Assembly: GCA_947044405.1 (NCBI GenBank)
Contig: CAMRHE010000077.1
Location: 682,001-746,000 of the forward strand
DNA length: 64,000 nucleotides
Direction: 5' to 3'
Origin: Leptodactylus fallax
Lineage: Eukaryota; Chordata; Amphibia; Anura; Leptodactylidae
This document shows positions 45,379-57,349 of this stretch, piece by piece; within the stretch, counting starts at the first letter, position 1, and every line of letters starts with the position of its first letter. The notes under the pieces were generated by a model. The model searched no databases, was not told where the DNA came from, and saw nothing but the letters and a program-made list of their open reading frames with translations. A program made the translations under genes and the position numbers.

Positions 45379-45540
45379 CATTGACCCCAGTACTCAGATC
45401 CACAGGGAAGTTCCACCTTAGAATAGAAATGTAAAAGTGAAGTGTAGATAAGGCCTGAGGCTGTAAAAGAAGGACTTTGGCTTCACATCTTGGTTGTTTA
45501 TTCTGAGCACAAAGTACTGAAGAGTCACAATATCACAACC
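45379..45540 (+). promoter_or_regulatory. Conserved 5' flank of gene C
   Basis: CATTGACCCCAGTACTCAG and TAAAAGAAGGACTTTGGC match the flank of paralog B in order and spacing, with an insertion of about 15 bp between them. Confidence 0.5.
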
Positions 45541-45856
45541 ATGGATGATGCAGAACGGAGATGGGAGATCCAAGATTTTACTTTTGACAGATGTAAAAGG
45601 GGCAACCAGGGTTTTGAGAGAATCCTCCTGCAGCTATTCGGGTATCTCGGCCATGGGAAGTCTTCACTTATAAACAGCATTATGTGTGTGTGGTCCAACA
45701 GCAAGTACAAGAACTGTGCAAAAGCAGCAGGTGCCGATGGTGGTAGCACAACGGAGAGGCAGACTTATCAACTCACCAAGAAGATTGTCCTGGTGGATAA
45801 CAGGGGCTGCTCCTCAATGAACAGCTATGAGACTGGAGAGCTCTTCGCCCAACTTG
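45541..45856 (+). CDS. Paralog C exon 1
   Basis: 316 nt from ATG to CTTG before GTAAGTGT; encodes the Walker A and DNRG motifs. Confidence 0.85.
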
Positions 45857-46689
45857 GTAAGTGTAAGAAATATGATCAAACTAAACAACCTGAAGGTGAA
45901 AGGAAAGTCCTAAGTTCTGGAGTCTACAGGATATCATTATTGTACTTATTATACATCATGGGTTGTAATATATACTGTATATGCCTATGTGGTCACCTAT
46001 ACATCTATATCAGATTTCTTTACATATATTAACTGTTCGTAGAAGATTATTAAAAGTAGAACATTATTTAATCAAATTTTGTAAAAGAAAAATAACTAGT
46101 GGACCATCTGAATACATTGCAAGTGGTCAAAATGTCGCAGAAGAGTCCCACAGACGCAGATGCAGGCACCAAGTTAACCCTTAATGATAGTTGTTATCTA
46201 ATTGCTAGTTATGACCAATTTCATACTAGAGTATCTGATAGGCAGGGCCGGCGTTAGGGGGGGGGGGGCAAAGTGGGAAATTGCCCAGGGCCCTGTCCCC
46301 AAAGGGGCCCCCGGGATCCGGAACCTGAGGTGAGTAAAAATAACAAACATTTTTACTCACCCGTCCTTGGCGTCCGACGTCATCTTCTGGCGTCCCGGAC
46401 ATCACCGCCGAGGCCTGGCCACAGCGATCACGTGGGGCGTGCTGACAGCGTGCCTCACGTAATCGCTGAGGCCCAATCACAGGCCTCAGCGGTGACGTCC
46501 ACAACGCGTGACGTCAGCCGCAGAGAAGAAGCCAGCGCCGGCGGGGATAGCGGAGCAGCGCGAGGAGGCCCAGGAGAGGTAATACAAGGTGAGTATAACT
46601 GTTTGTTATTTTACCTTACCTACCCCGGGCCTTCGATTATTATACTCTGGGGTCTGAAGAGACCCCAGAATATAATATAATAAAAGCAC

Positions 46690-48110
46690 TGTAGGGCCCC
46701 TGTGGAGCATTATACTGGGGGGCCCCTCTAGATAGCATATTATACTGTGTGGGGCCACTGTGGAGTATTATACTGGGAAAGGGGCCCTCTGGATAGCATA
46801 TTAAATTCTGTGGGGCCTCTGTGGAAAATTATAATGTGGGGAGGGGGGGCTCTGGAGATAATGTTATATTATGTGGGGCCACTTTGGAGCATTATGCTCT
46901 CCAGAGGGGCCCCCCAGTATAATGCTCCACAGTGGCCCCACACAGTATAATATGCTCTCCAGAGGGGCCCCCCAGTATAATGCTCCAAAGTGGCCCCACA
47001 GAATATAACATGCTCTTCAGAGCCCCCCCACTTTATAATACTCCATAGAGGCCCCACAGAATATAACATGTTCTCCAGAGGGCCCCCTCCCCAGTATAAT
47101 GCTCCACAGTGGCCCCACACAGTATAATATGCTCTTCAGAGCCCCCCCCAGTATAATGCTCCACGGTTTCCCCACACAGTATAATATGCTCTCCAGAGGG
47201 GCCCCCCAGTATATTATACTGTGCGGGGCCACTGTGGAGCATTATACTGGGGGGGGGCTCTGGAGAGCATATTATACTGTTTTGGGCCGCTGTGGAGTAT
47301 TATACTGGAGAAACCTCTCTGGGCAGTATATTATACTGTGTGGAGGCCATTTCTGGAGCATGTTATACTGAGTGGGGTCACTGTGGAGCATTATTCTGGG
47401 GGGGCCATCAGCAGAGCATATTATATTGCGTGGCGCCACTGTGGGGCTAATGAGCATTATACTAGGGGGCCCTCTGGGGAGCATATTATACTGCGTGGGG
47501 CCTACTGTGGAACATTATACTGGGGGGACGCTCTGGAGAGCATAATAAATTGCGTGGGGCCACTGTGGAGCAAAATACTGGAGGGGGCACTGTGGAGCAT
47601 TATACTAGCGGGGGCCCTCTGGGGAGCATATTATACTATGGGCCACTGTGGAGCTTTATACTGGGGGAAGGGACAGTGTGGGGAGCCTGTTATACTGTGT
47701 GGGGCCACTGTGGAGTGTATTATATTGTGTGGGGCTTTTCGGGAGCATATGATACTCTGTGGGGCCATTGTAGAGCATTATACTGGGGGCATTGTGGGGT
47801 GCATATTATACTGTATGGAGCATATTATATTGTGTGGGGCTGCTGGGGAGCATATAGCACTGTCTGGGGCTACTAAGGGGTAGTATACTGTGTGGGCCAC
47901 TGTGGAGTATTATACTGTTTGGAGCCTTACATACCATGTGAGACCACTATGGGGGGCTCAGGGGAGCATTTTATACTGTGTGGGGTCACTGTGGAGCATT
48001 ATATACCATGTGGGGAAACTGGAGGGCTCAGGAGAGCATTTTATACTGTGGAGCATTATATACCATGTGGAGCATTATACTGTGGGGGCTCACAATTCCT
48101 GCTGGTAGCC
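46690..48110. repeat. ~60-bp minisatellite with an inverted central block
   Basis: Units such as GGGGCCACTGTGGAGCATTA followed by TACTGGGGGG and AGAGCATATTATACTGTG run direct at 46690-46900, reverse-complemented at 46900-47215, then direct again to about 48110. Long open frames on either strand (up to 220 codons) are repeat translation. Confidence 0.85.
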
Positions 48111-48419
48111 CTGTGTGCTATGTCTGCATCACAGCTCCCTCACTATAATCTTGCACATATGTGTAGTGCTCCATAGCCATGTCATTCCCCATACAGTACT
48201 GTGCATGAATTGGCCATGGAGTTATTGGGGCCTGCACAGTATTATAGGGGCTGACTATACTGGGAACATACTCAGTAATGCCGCATAGTCAGCACATATG
48301 TAAGATTTCAGTGAAGGAGCCGTGGTGTAGGCTATTAGCAGGAAGCTGTTGGGTGGGGCCCCAGAACAAGATCCTCTGGTGGGCCTAAGGACCTTCGGTC
48401 CGACACTGTATAACAGAGA

Positions 48420-48870
48420 ACTATTATATATAAGGGTGGGTTACTATATATAATTGGGAAACTTAAGTATGAGGGGGCTATTATAAGGGGGAACTATTAG
48501 TTATAAGATGGGCTATTATTTATAAGGGGGGAACTATTATATATAAGGCATCCATTATAAGGGGGAGCTATTATTTATAAGAGGGGAACTGTTTATAAAG
48601 GGGGTATAATTGTTAAGTGGGCTTATTTATAAAGGGGGCTATTAGTGATAATGGGGACTATTATTTATAAGGATAACTATTATTTATGAGGGGGCTATTA
48701 TTTATAAGGTAGCAGTATTATTTTTACGGGGTGACTGTTACTGATAAGGGGGGATATTACTGATACAGGGTACTATTTATCATTTATAAGGTAGCTATTA
48801 CTGATAAAGGTGTAATATTATTTATAAGCAGAGACTATTATTTATAAGGAGGCGCTATAATAACTGATGA
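48420..48870. repeat. Short tandem repeat (CTATTATTTATAAGGGGG type)
   Basis: A degenerate unit of about 18-25 bp, CTATTATTTATAAGGGG, repeats some 20 times within the hAT element. Confidence 0.75.
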
Positions 48871-49083
48871 CTGGGTGCAAAAATCTATTAGGGGGTACAA
48901 AGGTGTTCATTTGAATTGTGTGTGGTAAAATGGGGCTTATTACTTTTTTGTTGGCAGAAAGGAGGCGTTATTATAAGAGTTGCCACTGGAAGACGATGGT
49001 GTTGTTTGCATATCAGCATTTGGGGCCCCGCTTTTAATTTTGCCCAGGGCCCCACTTTGTCTAAAACCGGCCCTGCTGATAGG

Positions 49084-49999
49084 CAGATGCTCTTAGGACC
49101 ACTATACAGATATATAGAACACGTGCAACAAAACAGTTTATGGCGTAAGAACCGGTCACTGCTGGTTGTCTGCTCAGAGCAGCAGAATTGTTAAAGTTTT
49201 AAGGATTTATTATCACTCTGCATTCAATAAAAATCAGAGCGATTCATATTACATGTAATATCCAGACTCCAATAGTCACACGCTCCATATTTCATCTACA
49301 CCAGAACTGCAGGTTTATGGTCAAAACCAATGTGAGGAATTTATCAAACCATCAATGTCCTAGTGTACATTTGGTGCAAGGCCCCTTCTGCACCTTGTCT
49401 GCTACATTGTTCAACAGGGAGGGTCGGTGCAGGGACGCCTCGGCCCAACATATTTATTATATCTCACACCAGTTTTCTGGTGTGAGTTATACCTGGAAAT
49501 CTACACCAGTTCCTAAGAAGACATAAGTCCATCACTAAGGGATGGCAAAAAGACATGGCTGTGGAAAACAAGAATATTATGCAGTGAGATAAGCAACAAT
49601 GCTACTTTGCATTAAGAAGGTATTAAAGACTACTCTTTTGAAGCTGACAACTGTTCCTGCTGTGACCAACTCCCCCTGAGTAGGCTATTCTACAGGTTCA
49701 CAGCCTTTACAGTAAAGTATCAGTTCCTGAGCTAACCTTTCCATAGTTTCATAGTTCTTGCAATTAAGAAACAGCTCCTGGGGTAGACTGATCCACAGAT
49801 GCATAGCTACATGATGAGTAAGTCTATTATATTATATATATTCTGCAGTTTTAGCAGTTTTCCTCTCTGCCTGCTATATCTGTAGTTTACAGTCTTCTCT
49901 GACCTGGTGGGTGCAGACTAACTGCCATGCACTGCACACAGTGAGTAGAAGAGAATCTGCTCTATCTGCCTCTTTCACACGCAGACACAGAGATACAGA

Positions 50000-50043
<44 letters not shown>

Positions 50044-50472
50044 TGCTTTCCACGCGATGACTCAATTTGCTGAGATATAACCTTTTTACCTGATGTACTT
50101 AGTAAGCTGTTTGGTGAACAATGGTGACACCCTTGTTGTATCCACAACTCACTAGTCCATCAGGAAAAAAACTATTATCTTAGCAATGGAGACACTGATT
50201 GGGAACTAGAGAGACGCGTTTTGTTTATGTGAACATTTTCTATCAGATTATAGGTCAATATGGATTATTTTGGTGACAGATGCCTTTAAATCTCAAATTT
50301 CTACAATGTTTTTAGAATCATTGCAAATCTCACCATAGCAATGTATAAAACTGGTGCAGAACATGCTTGGTAAATGTTATGGGCATCTGTGGTCGGAAGT
50401 GGAGGGAGGGGTGATATATTAAACTTGTTATTACATTATTTAGTTGTTTGATGCCCCTTTCTTACTTTTCAG
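49084..50472. other. Intron 1 of gene C, right part
   Basis: No exon recognised. A (TA)n tract lies at 50000-50040. Confidence 0.5.
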
Positions 50473-50596
50473 GAAACTTGTTGCCTCTAGGCCAGCAGGT
50501 TGGGTGGAGCAAAGGATTTGAGCTGGCAGACAGGATTGTGGAAGCACAACCTTACATTAAAGCCTCAGATTTCATTATTCCTATATTCGTGTACAG
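50473..50596 (+). CDS. Paralog C exon 2
   Basis: 124 nt between TTACTTTTCAG and GTAAGAGATGA. Encodes G-N-L-L-P-L-G-Q-Q-V-G-W-S-K-G-F. Confidence 0.85.
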
Positions 50597-50751
50597 GTAA
50601 GAGATGAGCCAACGTACAATCCTCATAACATCCTCCGTGATAAGTCGTCAGACATTACTATAGATTCAGAGACGTGCATATAACCTCACCAGACATATTG
50701 GTTACAAGTTTTAGATTAGAAATAACCCTTGAAAGAGATGTGTCTTGAAGG

Positions 50752-50893
50752 TTCTGGACCCAGTGTGAAATCTGTAACAGGCCCCCACTTACCATATGGC
50801 CTTATAATACCAGTTTTCTCATGTGTCAGTCAGGTCTTTGGGTCCCTTTAAGCATTAGGGCAGTGACTGATATCTGCACCTTATTGCTGCCTC
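50752..50893. repeat. Dispersed repeat, related to 14385-14540
   Basis: Homologous to the 14.4 kb copy over about 140 bp, more diverged in the middle. Confidence 0.45.
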
Positions 50894-51192
50894 TCTGGCC
50901 CTTAGTTGTAGGATTATTGAAGACCACGGGACATCCCTGAGTGTCATGGAGTATTGCAGCACCAGTGCTGGGTTTTTATTTGGGATTAGAGATGAGAGAA
51001 TCAGTTCGGCACAAATTGAATTACTTCTGAAATTCCCAAATTTAGTTTTTTGAGGCTTCAAAGTGCAGTGTGTTATTAATCAGGCTGTTTGTGGCCACTG
51101 GTAGGGGTGCATCTTCCATGAGGTAACCTGAAGTGATGGCCTCAGGTGGCGCCTCATGAAATAAACTGGGGGGCAGCATTATTTTTTTAATT

Positions 51193-51439
51193 GGCTGCTA
51201 CTTATTGTATTACTGCAATAGGTAGCGGCCGATAACTTACTCATGCTCCTGTCCAGACCGCCCTACGTAGTCGCCTGTAGGCGGTGCTGCACCTATGTTA
51301 CATCCAGCATCCTGGTATTCTTCAGCATCGGCTACAGTGCGCCCTGGTGGTGGCAGTGAAGGGCATCGTGAACAGGAGTGTGTATAGGTGTGTAAGTTAT
51401 TGGCCGCTACCTATTGCAGTAATACAATAAGTAGCAGCC
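51193..51439. repeat. Inverted repeat, 48-bp arms
   Basis: GGCTGCTACTTATTGTATTA at 51193 is answered by its inverse ending at 51439, arms 51193-51240 and 51392-51439 with one mismatch noticed and a 151-bp spacer. It may be the core of a larger MITE spanning about 51105-51674, whose ends (GTAGGGGTGCA, TTCACCCCTG) look like degenerate hAT termini. Confidence 0.65.
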
Positions 51440-51935
51440 TAATTTATACTGTGGGGGAGGCCATAAAAATGGGGGGTCATATACTGTGTGGGGGGCAATA
51501 AAAAGGGGATCGTACACCATGCTGGGGCCAAATAAGGGGATTTTTTGATCTTCAAATGTGAGGGTATGTAACACAACCAAAGATAGCTAGGTTGGGAATT
51601 TTTTTTTTTTTTTGGGGGGGGGGGGGCCTTTCTATAGTTTGCCTCGGGAAGCAAAAAGATTAGGTTCACCCCTGGCCATCAGCTACCATCTGGTTACCCA
51701 TAGCTTGTCACTAAGCCTGTTTTGATGTATAAGAGCTTGAAGATTGTTAGATGGAGTTCTAGAAGCCTTCTGAGCTTCAGATATGTCTTGTCAGGGAAAT
51801 TGGATAACTTTTGATTCAAAACTAAAATATTAGGACTTAAATCTGAACCTTTGAACCTGACATAATGGACCCACAAAATATCTTGGATGTTGGATGTTTT
51901 GCTCTATTTGGGGTATATATATATATATATATATA

Positions 51936-53517
51936 CAGACATATGAAAAAAGTTTGGGCACCCCTATTAATCTTAATCATTTTTAGTTCTAAATATTTGG
52001 GTGTTTGCAATAGCCATTTCAATTTGATATATCTAATAACTGATGGACACAGTAATATTTCAGGATTGAAATGAGGTTTATTGTACTAACAGAAAATGTG
52101 CAATATGCATTAAACCAAAATTTGACCGGTGCAAAAATTTGGGTACCCTTATCATTTTATTGATTTGAATACTCCTAACTACTTTTTACTGACTTACTGA
52201 AGCACAAAATTGGTTTTGTAACCTCACTGAGCTTTGAACTTCATAGCCAGGTGTATCCAATCATGAGAAAAGGTATTTAAGGTGGCCAATTGCAAGTTGT
52301 TCTCCTATTTGAATCTCCTCTGAAGAGTGGCATCATGGGCTCCTCAAAACAACTCTCAAATGATCTGAAAACAGATTGTTCAACATAGTTGTTCAGGGGA
52401 AGGATACAAAAAGTTGTCTCAGAGATTTAACCTGTCAGTTTCCACTGTGAGGAACATAGTAAGGAAATGGAAGACCACAGGGACAGTTCTTGTTAAGCCC
52501 AGAAGTGGCAGGCCAAGAAAAATATCAGAAAGGCAGAGAAGAAGAATGGTGAGAACAGTCAAGGACAATCCACAGACCACCTCCAAAGAGCTGCAGCATC
52601 ATCTTGCTGCAGATGGTGTCACTGTGCATCGGTCAACAATACAGCACAAACAGAGTCGCCTGAGGTATGCAAAAGCACATTTGGACAAGCCAGCTTCATT
52701 TTGGAAGAAGGTCCTGTGGACTGATGAAACAAAGATTGAGTTGTTTGGTCATACAAAAAGGCGTTATGCATGGCGTCCAAAAAACACAGCATTCCAAGAA
52801 AAACACTTGCTACTCACTGTAAAATTTGCTGGAGGTTCCATCATGCTTTGGGGCTGTGTGGCCAATGCCGGCACCGGGAATCTTGTTAAAGTTGAGGGTC
52901 GCATGGATTCAACTCAGTATCAGCAGATTCTTGAGAATAATGTACAAGAATCAGTGACGAATTTGAAGTTACGCCGGGGATGGATATTTCAGCAAGACAA
53001 TGATCCAAAACACAGCTCCAAATCTACTCAGGCATTCATGCAGAGGAACAATTACAATGTTCTGGAATGGCCATCCCAGTCCCCAGATCTGAATATCATT
53101 GAACATCTGTGGGATAATTTGAAGCGGGCTGTCCATGCTCGGCGACCATCAAACTTAACTGAACTGGAATTGTTTTGTAAAGAGGAATGGTCAAAAATAC
53201 CTTCATCCAGGATCCAGGAACTGATTAAAAGCTACAGGAAGCGACTAGAGGCTGTTATTTTTGCAAAAGGAGGATCTACTAAATATTAATGTCACTTTTC
53301 TGTTGAGGTGCCCATACTTTTGCACCGGTCAAATTTTGGTTTAATGCATATTGCACATTTTCTGTTAGTACAATAAACCTCATTTCAATCCTGAAATATT
53401 ACTGTGTCCATCAGTTATTAGATATATCAAATTGAAATGGCTGTTGCAAACACCCAAATATTTAGAACTAAAAATGATTAAGATTAAAAGGGGTGCCCAA
53501 ACTTTTTCATATGACTG
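51936..53517 (+). mobile_element. Tc1/mariner element, second copy of the family
   Basis: Ends CAGACATATGAAAAAAGTTT and CTTTTTCATATGACTG, flanked by TA repeats on both sides. Terminal repeats of about 200 bp match those of 43446-45096. Orientation is opposite to that copy. It lies in intron 2 of gene C. Confidence 0.92.
52335..53289 (+). pseudogene. Tc1 transposase, deletion-bearing
   Basis: ATG at 52335 (M-G-S-S-K-Q-L-S) is followed by a 2-base loss near 52373, relative to the other copy, which breaks the N-terminus. The frame from 52414 (a TTG codon) is open for 291 residues with S-G-R-P-R-K at 31-36, D104 (W-T-D-E-T-K), Q-Q-D-N-D-P-K-H and N-I-I-E-H-L-W. About 60 bp present in the other copy are missing near 52645. 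Confidence 0.88.
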
Positions 53518-54531
53518 TATATATATATATATATATATACATATATATCTCATTTGCTAAGGATTGGTCACTAACATATAATCATGGGAGTCTAATCTCC
53601 GGGATCAGTCGCTACAATAGAGTTGGGCACTTCAATGCAGTTGTCTGTGTTTGTGCTATTTTCACTTGTACAGCAGAGAAGTGAATGGGGTGGATTGACA
53701 TTGCATGGTTCAGAGCGGTGCAGGAAATTGTGATCCAGTGAGTTCCTTGATACTTTTTTCTGAGGATTGGTGAAGGCTCGGAGGCTCTATCTCCAGAAAT
53801 CTCACTCTAATGGCATCTAATGTTGCTATAGTATCATCTTGTATGCTGTAATGATATCAGTGTTCTCCCATGTGACCGCTGAAGCCCAATCACAGGTTTT
53901 AGTGGTAAACTGCATTGTCCAACAAGAAAAACTGAATGCTGTATGATGGTGCGGCGGAGCCCAGGAACGGTGAGTAAATGTTTTTATTTTTACTCTCCTT
54001 TCCTGGCTTCAGGGTATTATACTCTGGGGCCCGAAGAGACCCCAGTGTACAATAATCGACTTTAACCAGCATTTCCAGTTTGAACCAAACAAGTTTGATC
54101 AAAATGAATTATGCCAGAAAACCTCGCTAATACAGGCGAAACAAATGTTGCGACATACACCCATCACTATTCTAAACCTGGTGTGATATTAAGCACCAGA
54201 AATGTTCTAAATCATGACACATTATAAGACAATATCTTGGTGCAAGTACATTGAGCAATTTTGCCTCAATGGTCTGTATTGTATTTCACGCCGCACACAG
54301 ATGTATAACGTAACAAAGTCTATAACAGAGCTATGAACTAATATCCTATAATGCTGACATCATCTCATGGGGCAGGGGGACTTTTCGGTCCCCTCAGGTA
54401 CCAAGACCCAGATGTGACTGATACTTTTCCACCCAGTATGGCTATACTCTTGACCGCTTAGCTGCATTGAATTGATAAACATTGGCATCAATTGATTTTT
54501 TTATTATTATTATATTTTTATTATTATTCAG
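53518..54531. other. Intron 2 of gene C, right part
   Basis: A (TA)n tract follows the Tc1 element. A dispersed block TATTATACTCTGGGGCCCGA lies at 54014. No exon before 54532. Confidence 0.5.
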
Positions 54532-54605
54532 TGTAAAAAACTTACCAACTCCAGTTCTTAAGGAGGAGCTAAAAGAAATATTTAAAACCGCAACAATACT
54601 CACAA
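54532..54605 (+). CDS. Paralog C exon 3
   Basis: 74 nt between TTATTATTCAG and GTAAGTAC, phases 2 to 1. Encodes S-V-K-N-L-P-T-P-V-L-K-E-E-L-K and ends T-A-T-I-L-T. Confidence 0.8.
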
Positions 54606-55109
54606 GTAAGTACTACTTGTACAAGTATGTATCACGTTTGGCAAGATCCTTGTCAACTCTAAAAAGATACTTTCCTGGCTCTGCCAGGAAGGTTTTGCTG
54701 TTGTGTTTTTCTCAGCTCATCTGCATTTCTCTAATGGATTATTCAAGACATAATTTGTTGGTGACCAAGAACCTGTTGACTTTATAACCCAATAAACAGA
54801 CTTATGAGACATCACCTTGCTTGGGCTATTGACTTCAGTAGGTCTCAAGTGTTAGAGGACAGAAGTTGTGATAACACAGGAAGGAGAGCAGATTCCCATC
54901 CTCACTTCTTCCAGGAGACAGGGCCAGTTCTGGTGGACACGCTGTATAGGGAGGATGTGGGGTAACCAGGCTAGCTGGAACGGTGTCACGTGGCAGAGGG
55001 GAAGCAGCCCTGGTATTCCTAGTACCTCACATCTCTTAATTCTTCTGGAGTACCCTTGTGCAGTGTGCAGGCTAATGACTTCTGACACAAAGTTGAGGTG
55101 AAACCAGGT

Positions 55110-55262
55110 GTGAAGAATATCGCCTTGCCAAGCCTCTTGGCGTACCTGCGATCACCCTTCTAACTTTCCACTCACCACGCGTGAGCGGACAGAGTTCGTA
55201 GGACAGAATGAAACGAGCTGTATAAATTTTATATATTTAATAACCCAAGTGGGTCGGTACTA
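55110..55262 (-). repeat. Dispersed repeat, inverted copy at 61195-61356
   Basis: ATGAAACGAGCTGTATAAAT and CCAAGTGGGTCGGTACTA here correspond to the inverse of 61200-61265, and CTTGCCAAGCCTCTTGG to the inverse of 61325-61342. Possibly ends of an LTR or DNA element; class unknown. Confidence 0.6.
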
Positions 55263-57349
55263 ATTAATAGCATATACAGAAATATACAATATTAATATGA
55301 TCAAGCATAAACATACAAGCAAAAGGACGATGACACAGCACACAAAATAAAAAGGGAAATAAAAGATAGAGAAAATACCGGCATAGGCTCGTAGTCCGTT
55401 TCTCTAGGCCACAGCAGGGTTTTGGGCCTAGGGCGCAAGCTTAAGCAAGTTGCATAAAACAATCCTTCTACATGTTGTCCAGAACAAAGGGAAAGGCTTC
55501 AGGCCTCAATGCTAGGCCCTCAATGCATTCCTCAGTAGGGCAAGCTCTCTCATCTTCTCCCAGATCAGAGCTCCTTACTGCCACTTTGCTGAATGACCAA
55601 AGAATCCAGGTCTCCCCACAGCATATGGCTAGTGCCCCACCCACCCCTTCCACCCAGGCAGCCCCCCTTCTCCCTCCTTTGCAGAACCCTCCGAGAGATG
55701 GGTGTCTTCCTAGGTGCTGGGAGGGATGGGTGAAGTTAAGGTCACTGGCTTGATATCCCCCATCGCCATCTGGCCAGGGATAATAAAAGTGCCTGGCTAT
55801 AGCAAGCCATCTCCCATGAACACACATAAAACCAGTGAAGCGTATCGTCCAGCAATGTAAACCCAACTTAGACACAACATTCCAACAGGTAGGGGGAGGA
55901 CTGACATGAGCAAGTAAAAATACATTTCTAAGAAAGATGTACAACTGAGGGTTGGTTCATCACACCAGGAAATAAATCTTTACTGAAACAGTAGTGCAAA
56001 CAAACAATTCTCCAGACTTTCAGTAAAGGCACATGCAGTATGTCACTTTGGTGATGCAGTCAAAATCAAAGCACAACAAGAGATAGTCACAAGCTTGGTC
56101 TAGCCACACTTTCTTAGATATCTTCTGCAAATAGCAGATTTTGGGGGTTGGTTGCTATGGGCAACAGCAATGTAAGCAATAGACAGTCCAATATGGGTTA
56201 CTACGGATAAGAAGTCTTCACGGCTTGGCTCACCGTGGAAAAAGAAGGTTCTACTCACTCTTGGTGGTTGTAGTCCTTTTGAGGTGCCCAGGCTGGCGGA
56301 ACCGCTAAAGGCCTGGAGCTGGCAATGGGGCCCAATGACAATGTTCTCCCCACTGGCTATTGCAACATTTATCAGAACAAGGGTACTTCCTCCGCATGGA
56401 CTGGGGGATAGAGAAAGATGGCGTGAACAAGTCCCTTTTAAAGTAGCGCTCCAGCAATGCCACCCGCAGGATCAGAGGTTAGCTCTTTGGCCAGGCTTGA
56501 CCTTTGGATGCGACAATTTCAAATCCCTCAGCCGGTACTACTAGGGGTCTTGTCGGCTTGTGAAGAAATGCAGTTTTGCAGTCTGGAATGGAGATTAGGA
56601 GTAGTAGTAGCTTGGAGCTCAATCCCAGAGGGGGAGAGCTTTGTAGGTTAGATGTTATCCTGTCCGAGGTCAGCTCTAGACTCCCCAGAGGGAAGATCCA
56701 GCCCCTCCCTCTAGAGGGAGGAGTGGAAACCCAGCAAGTCTCATGGAACTTTCTGGAGGCATCACTGAGATGCTGTGGGCTGGGCTTCCCTGGGCAGCAT
56801 CATGTGACCAGACCTAGGCTTGTGACATCACAGTTAGAGAAATAGCACACAGGAATATACATAGAAAGACATTATTAATAAATGACAGTATATCAGGAAC
56901 CAGATGTAAACATGAGTATGCATTTTCACAAAGAGATTATGAAGCCTTTGCACAATGTTATGGAGGGGTGAACACTACATAATGTCCTAATGCATCGCAT
57001 TGGCCCAGGGCACACGAGGGCCCAAAAAAATCAGACAATTAATGGCCGTACTGGGACATTACAGATGTAACAAGAGAGACATGAATTAGTGAGCGTCACA
57101 TTGTTAAGTTTCCATTGGTGCACACATTATATACTACAAAACAACATTAACCCCATATAACACAAAAGCAAACAATCAATATCCCAACATTTCACCCTTC
57201 GGTGAGTTACATGCAGGACTGTCACTATGAAAACTTGTATATTAGCCAAACAGCAAATGATACATTTTCACTGAATGTCTTATCTATAAATGTGATCTTG
57301 AAGTATGACCCAACAATGACAAGTTTTTATTTTGTTGCTTCCCTTTCAG
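55263..57349. other. Intron 3 of gene C, right part
   Basis: No protein domain recognised. The GC-richer stretch 55450-56850 probably belongs to the repeat that begins at 55110. Confidence 0.4.

Larger units (their letters stand above)
46243..49075. mobile_element. hAT-type non-autonomous element filled with minisatellite
   Basis: Ends CAGGGCCGGCGTTAG and CTAAAACCGGCCCTG are inverted repeats, with a subterminal TTGCCCAGGGCCC on both sides. The 8-bp flank CTGATAGG is exact at 46235-46242 and 49076-49083. The interior has no transposase; it is mostly tandem repeats. It lies in intron 1 of gene C. Confidence 0.92.

Noticed and set aside
45490..46032. Extended N-terminus and read-through end of paralog C exon 1
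   Set aside because: The upstream codon is TTG, not ATG, and the 3' extension crosses a GTAAGT donor conserved in all paralogs.
47221..47883. 220-codon open frame and antisense partners
   Set aside because: Translation of the ~60-bp repeat within the hAT element; no start context, domain or conservation.
55468..55944. 158-codon minus-strand frame
   Set aside because: Lies in a repeat-like intronic stretch with no domain and an overlapping frame on the other strand.
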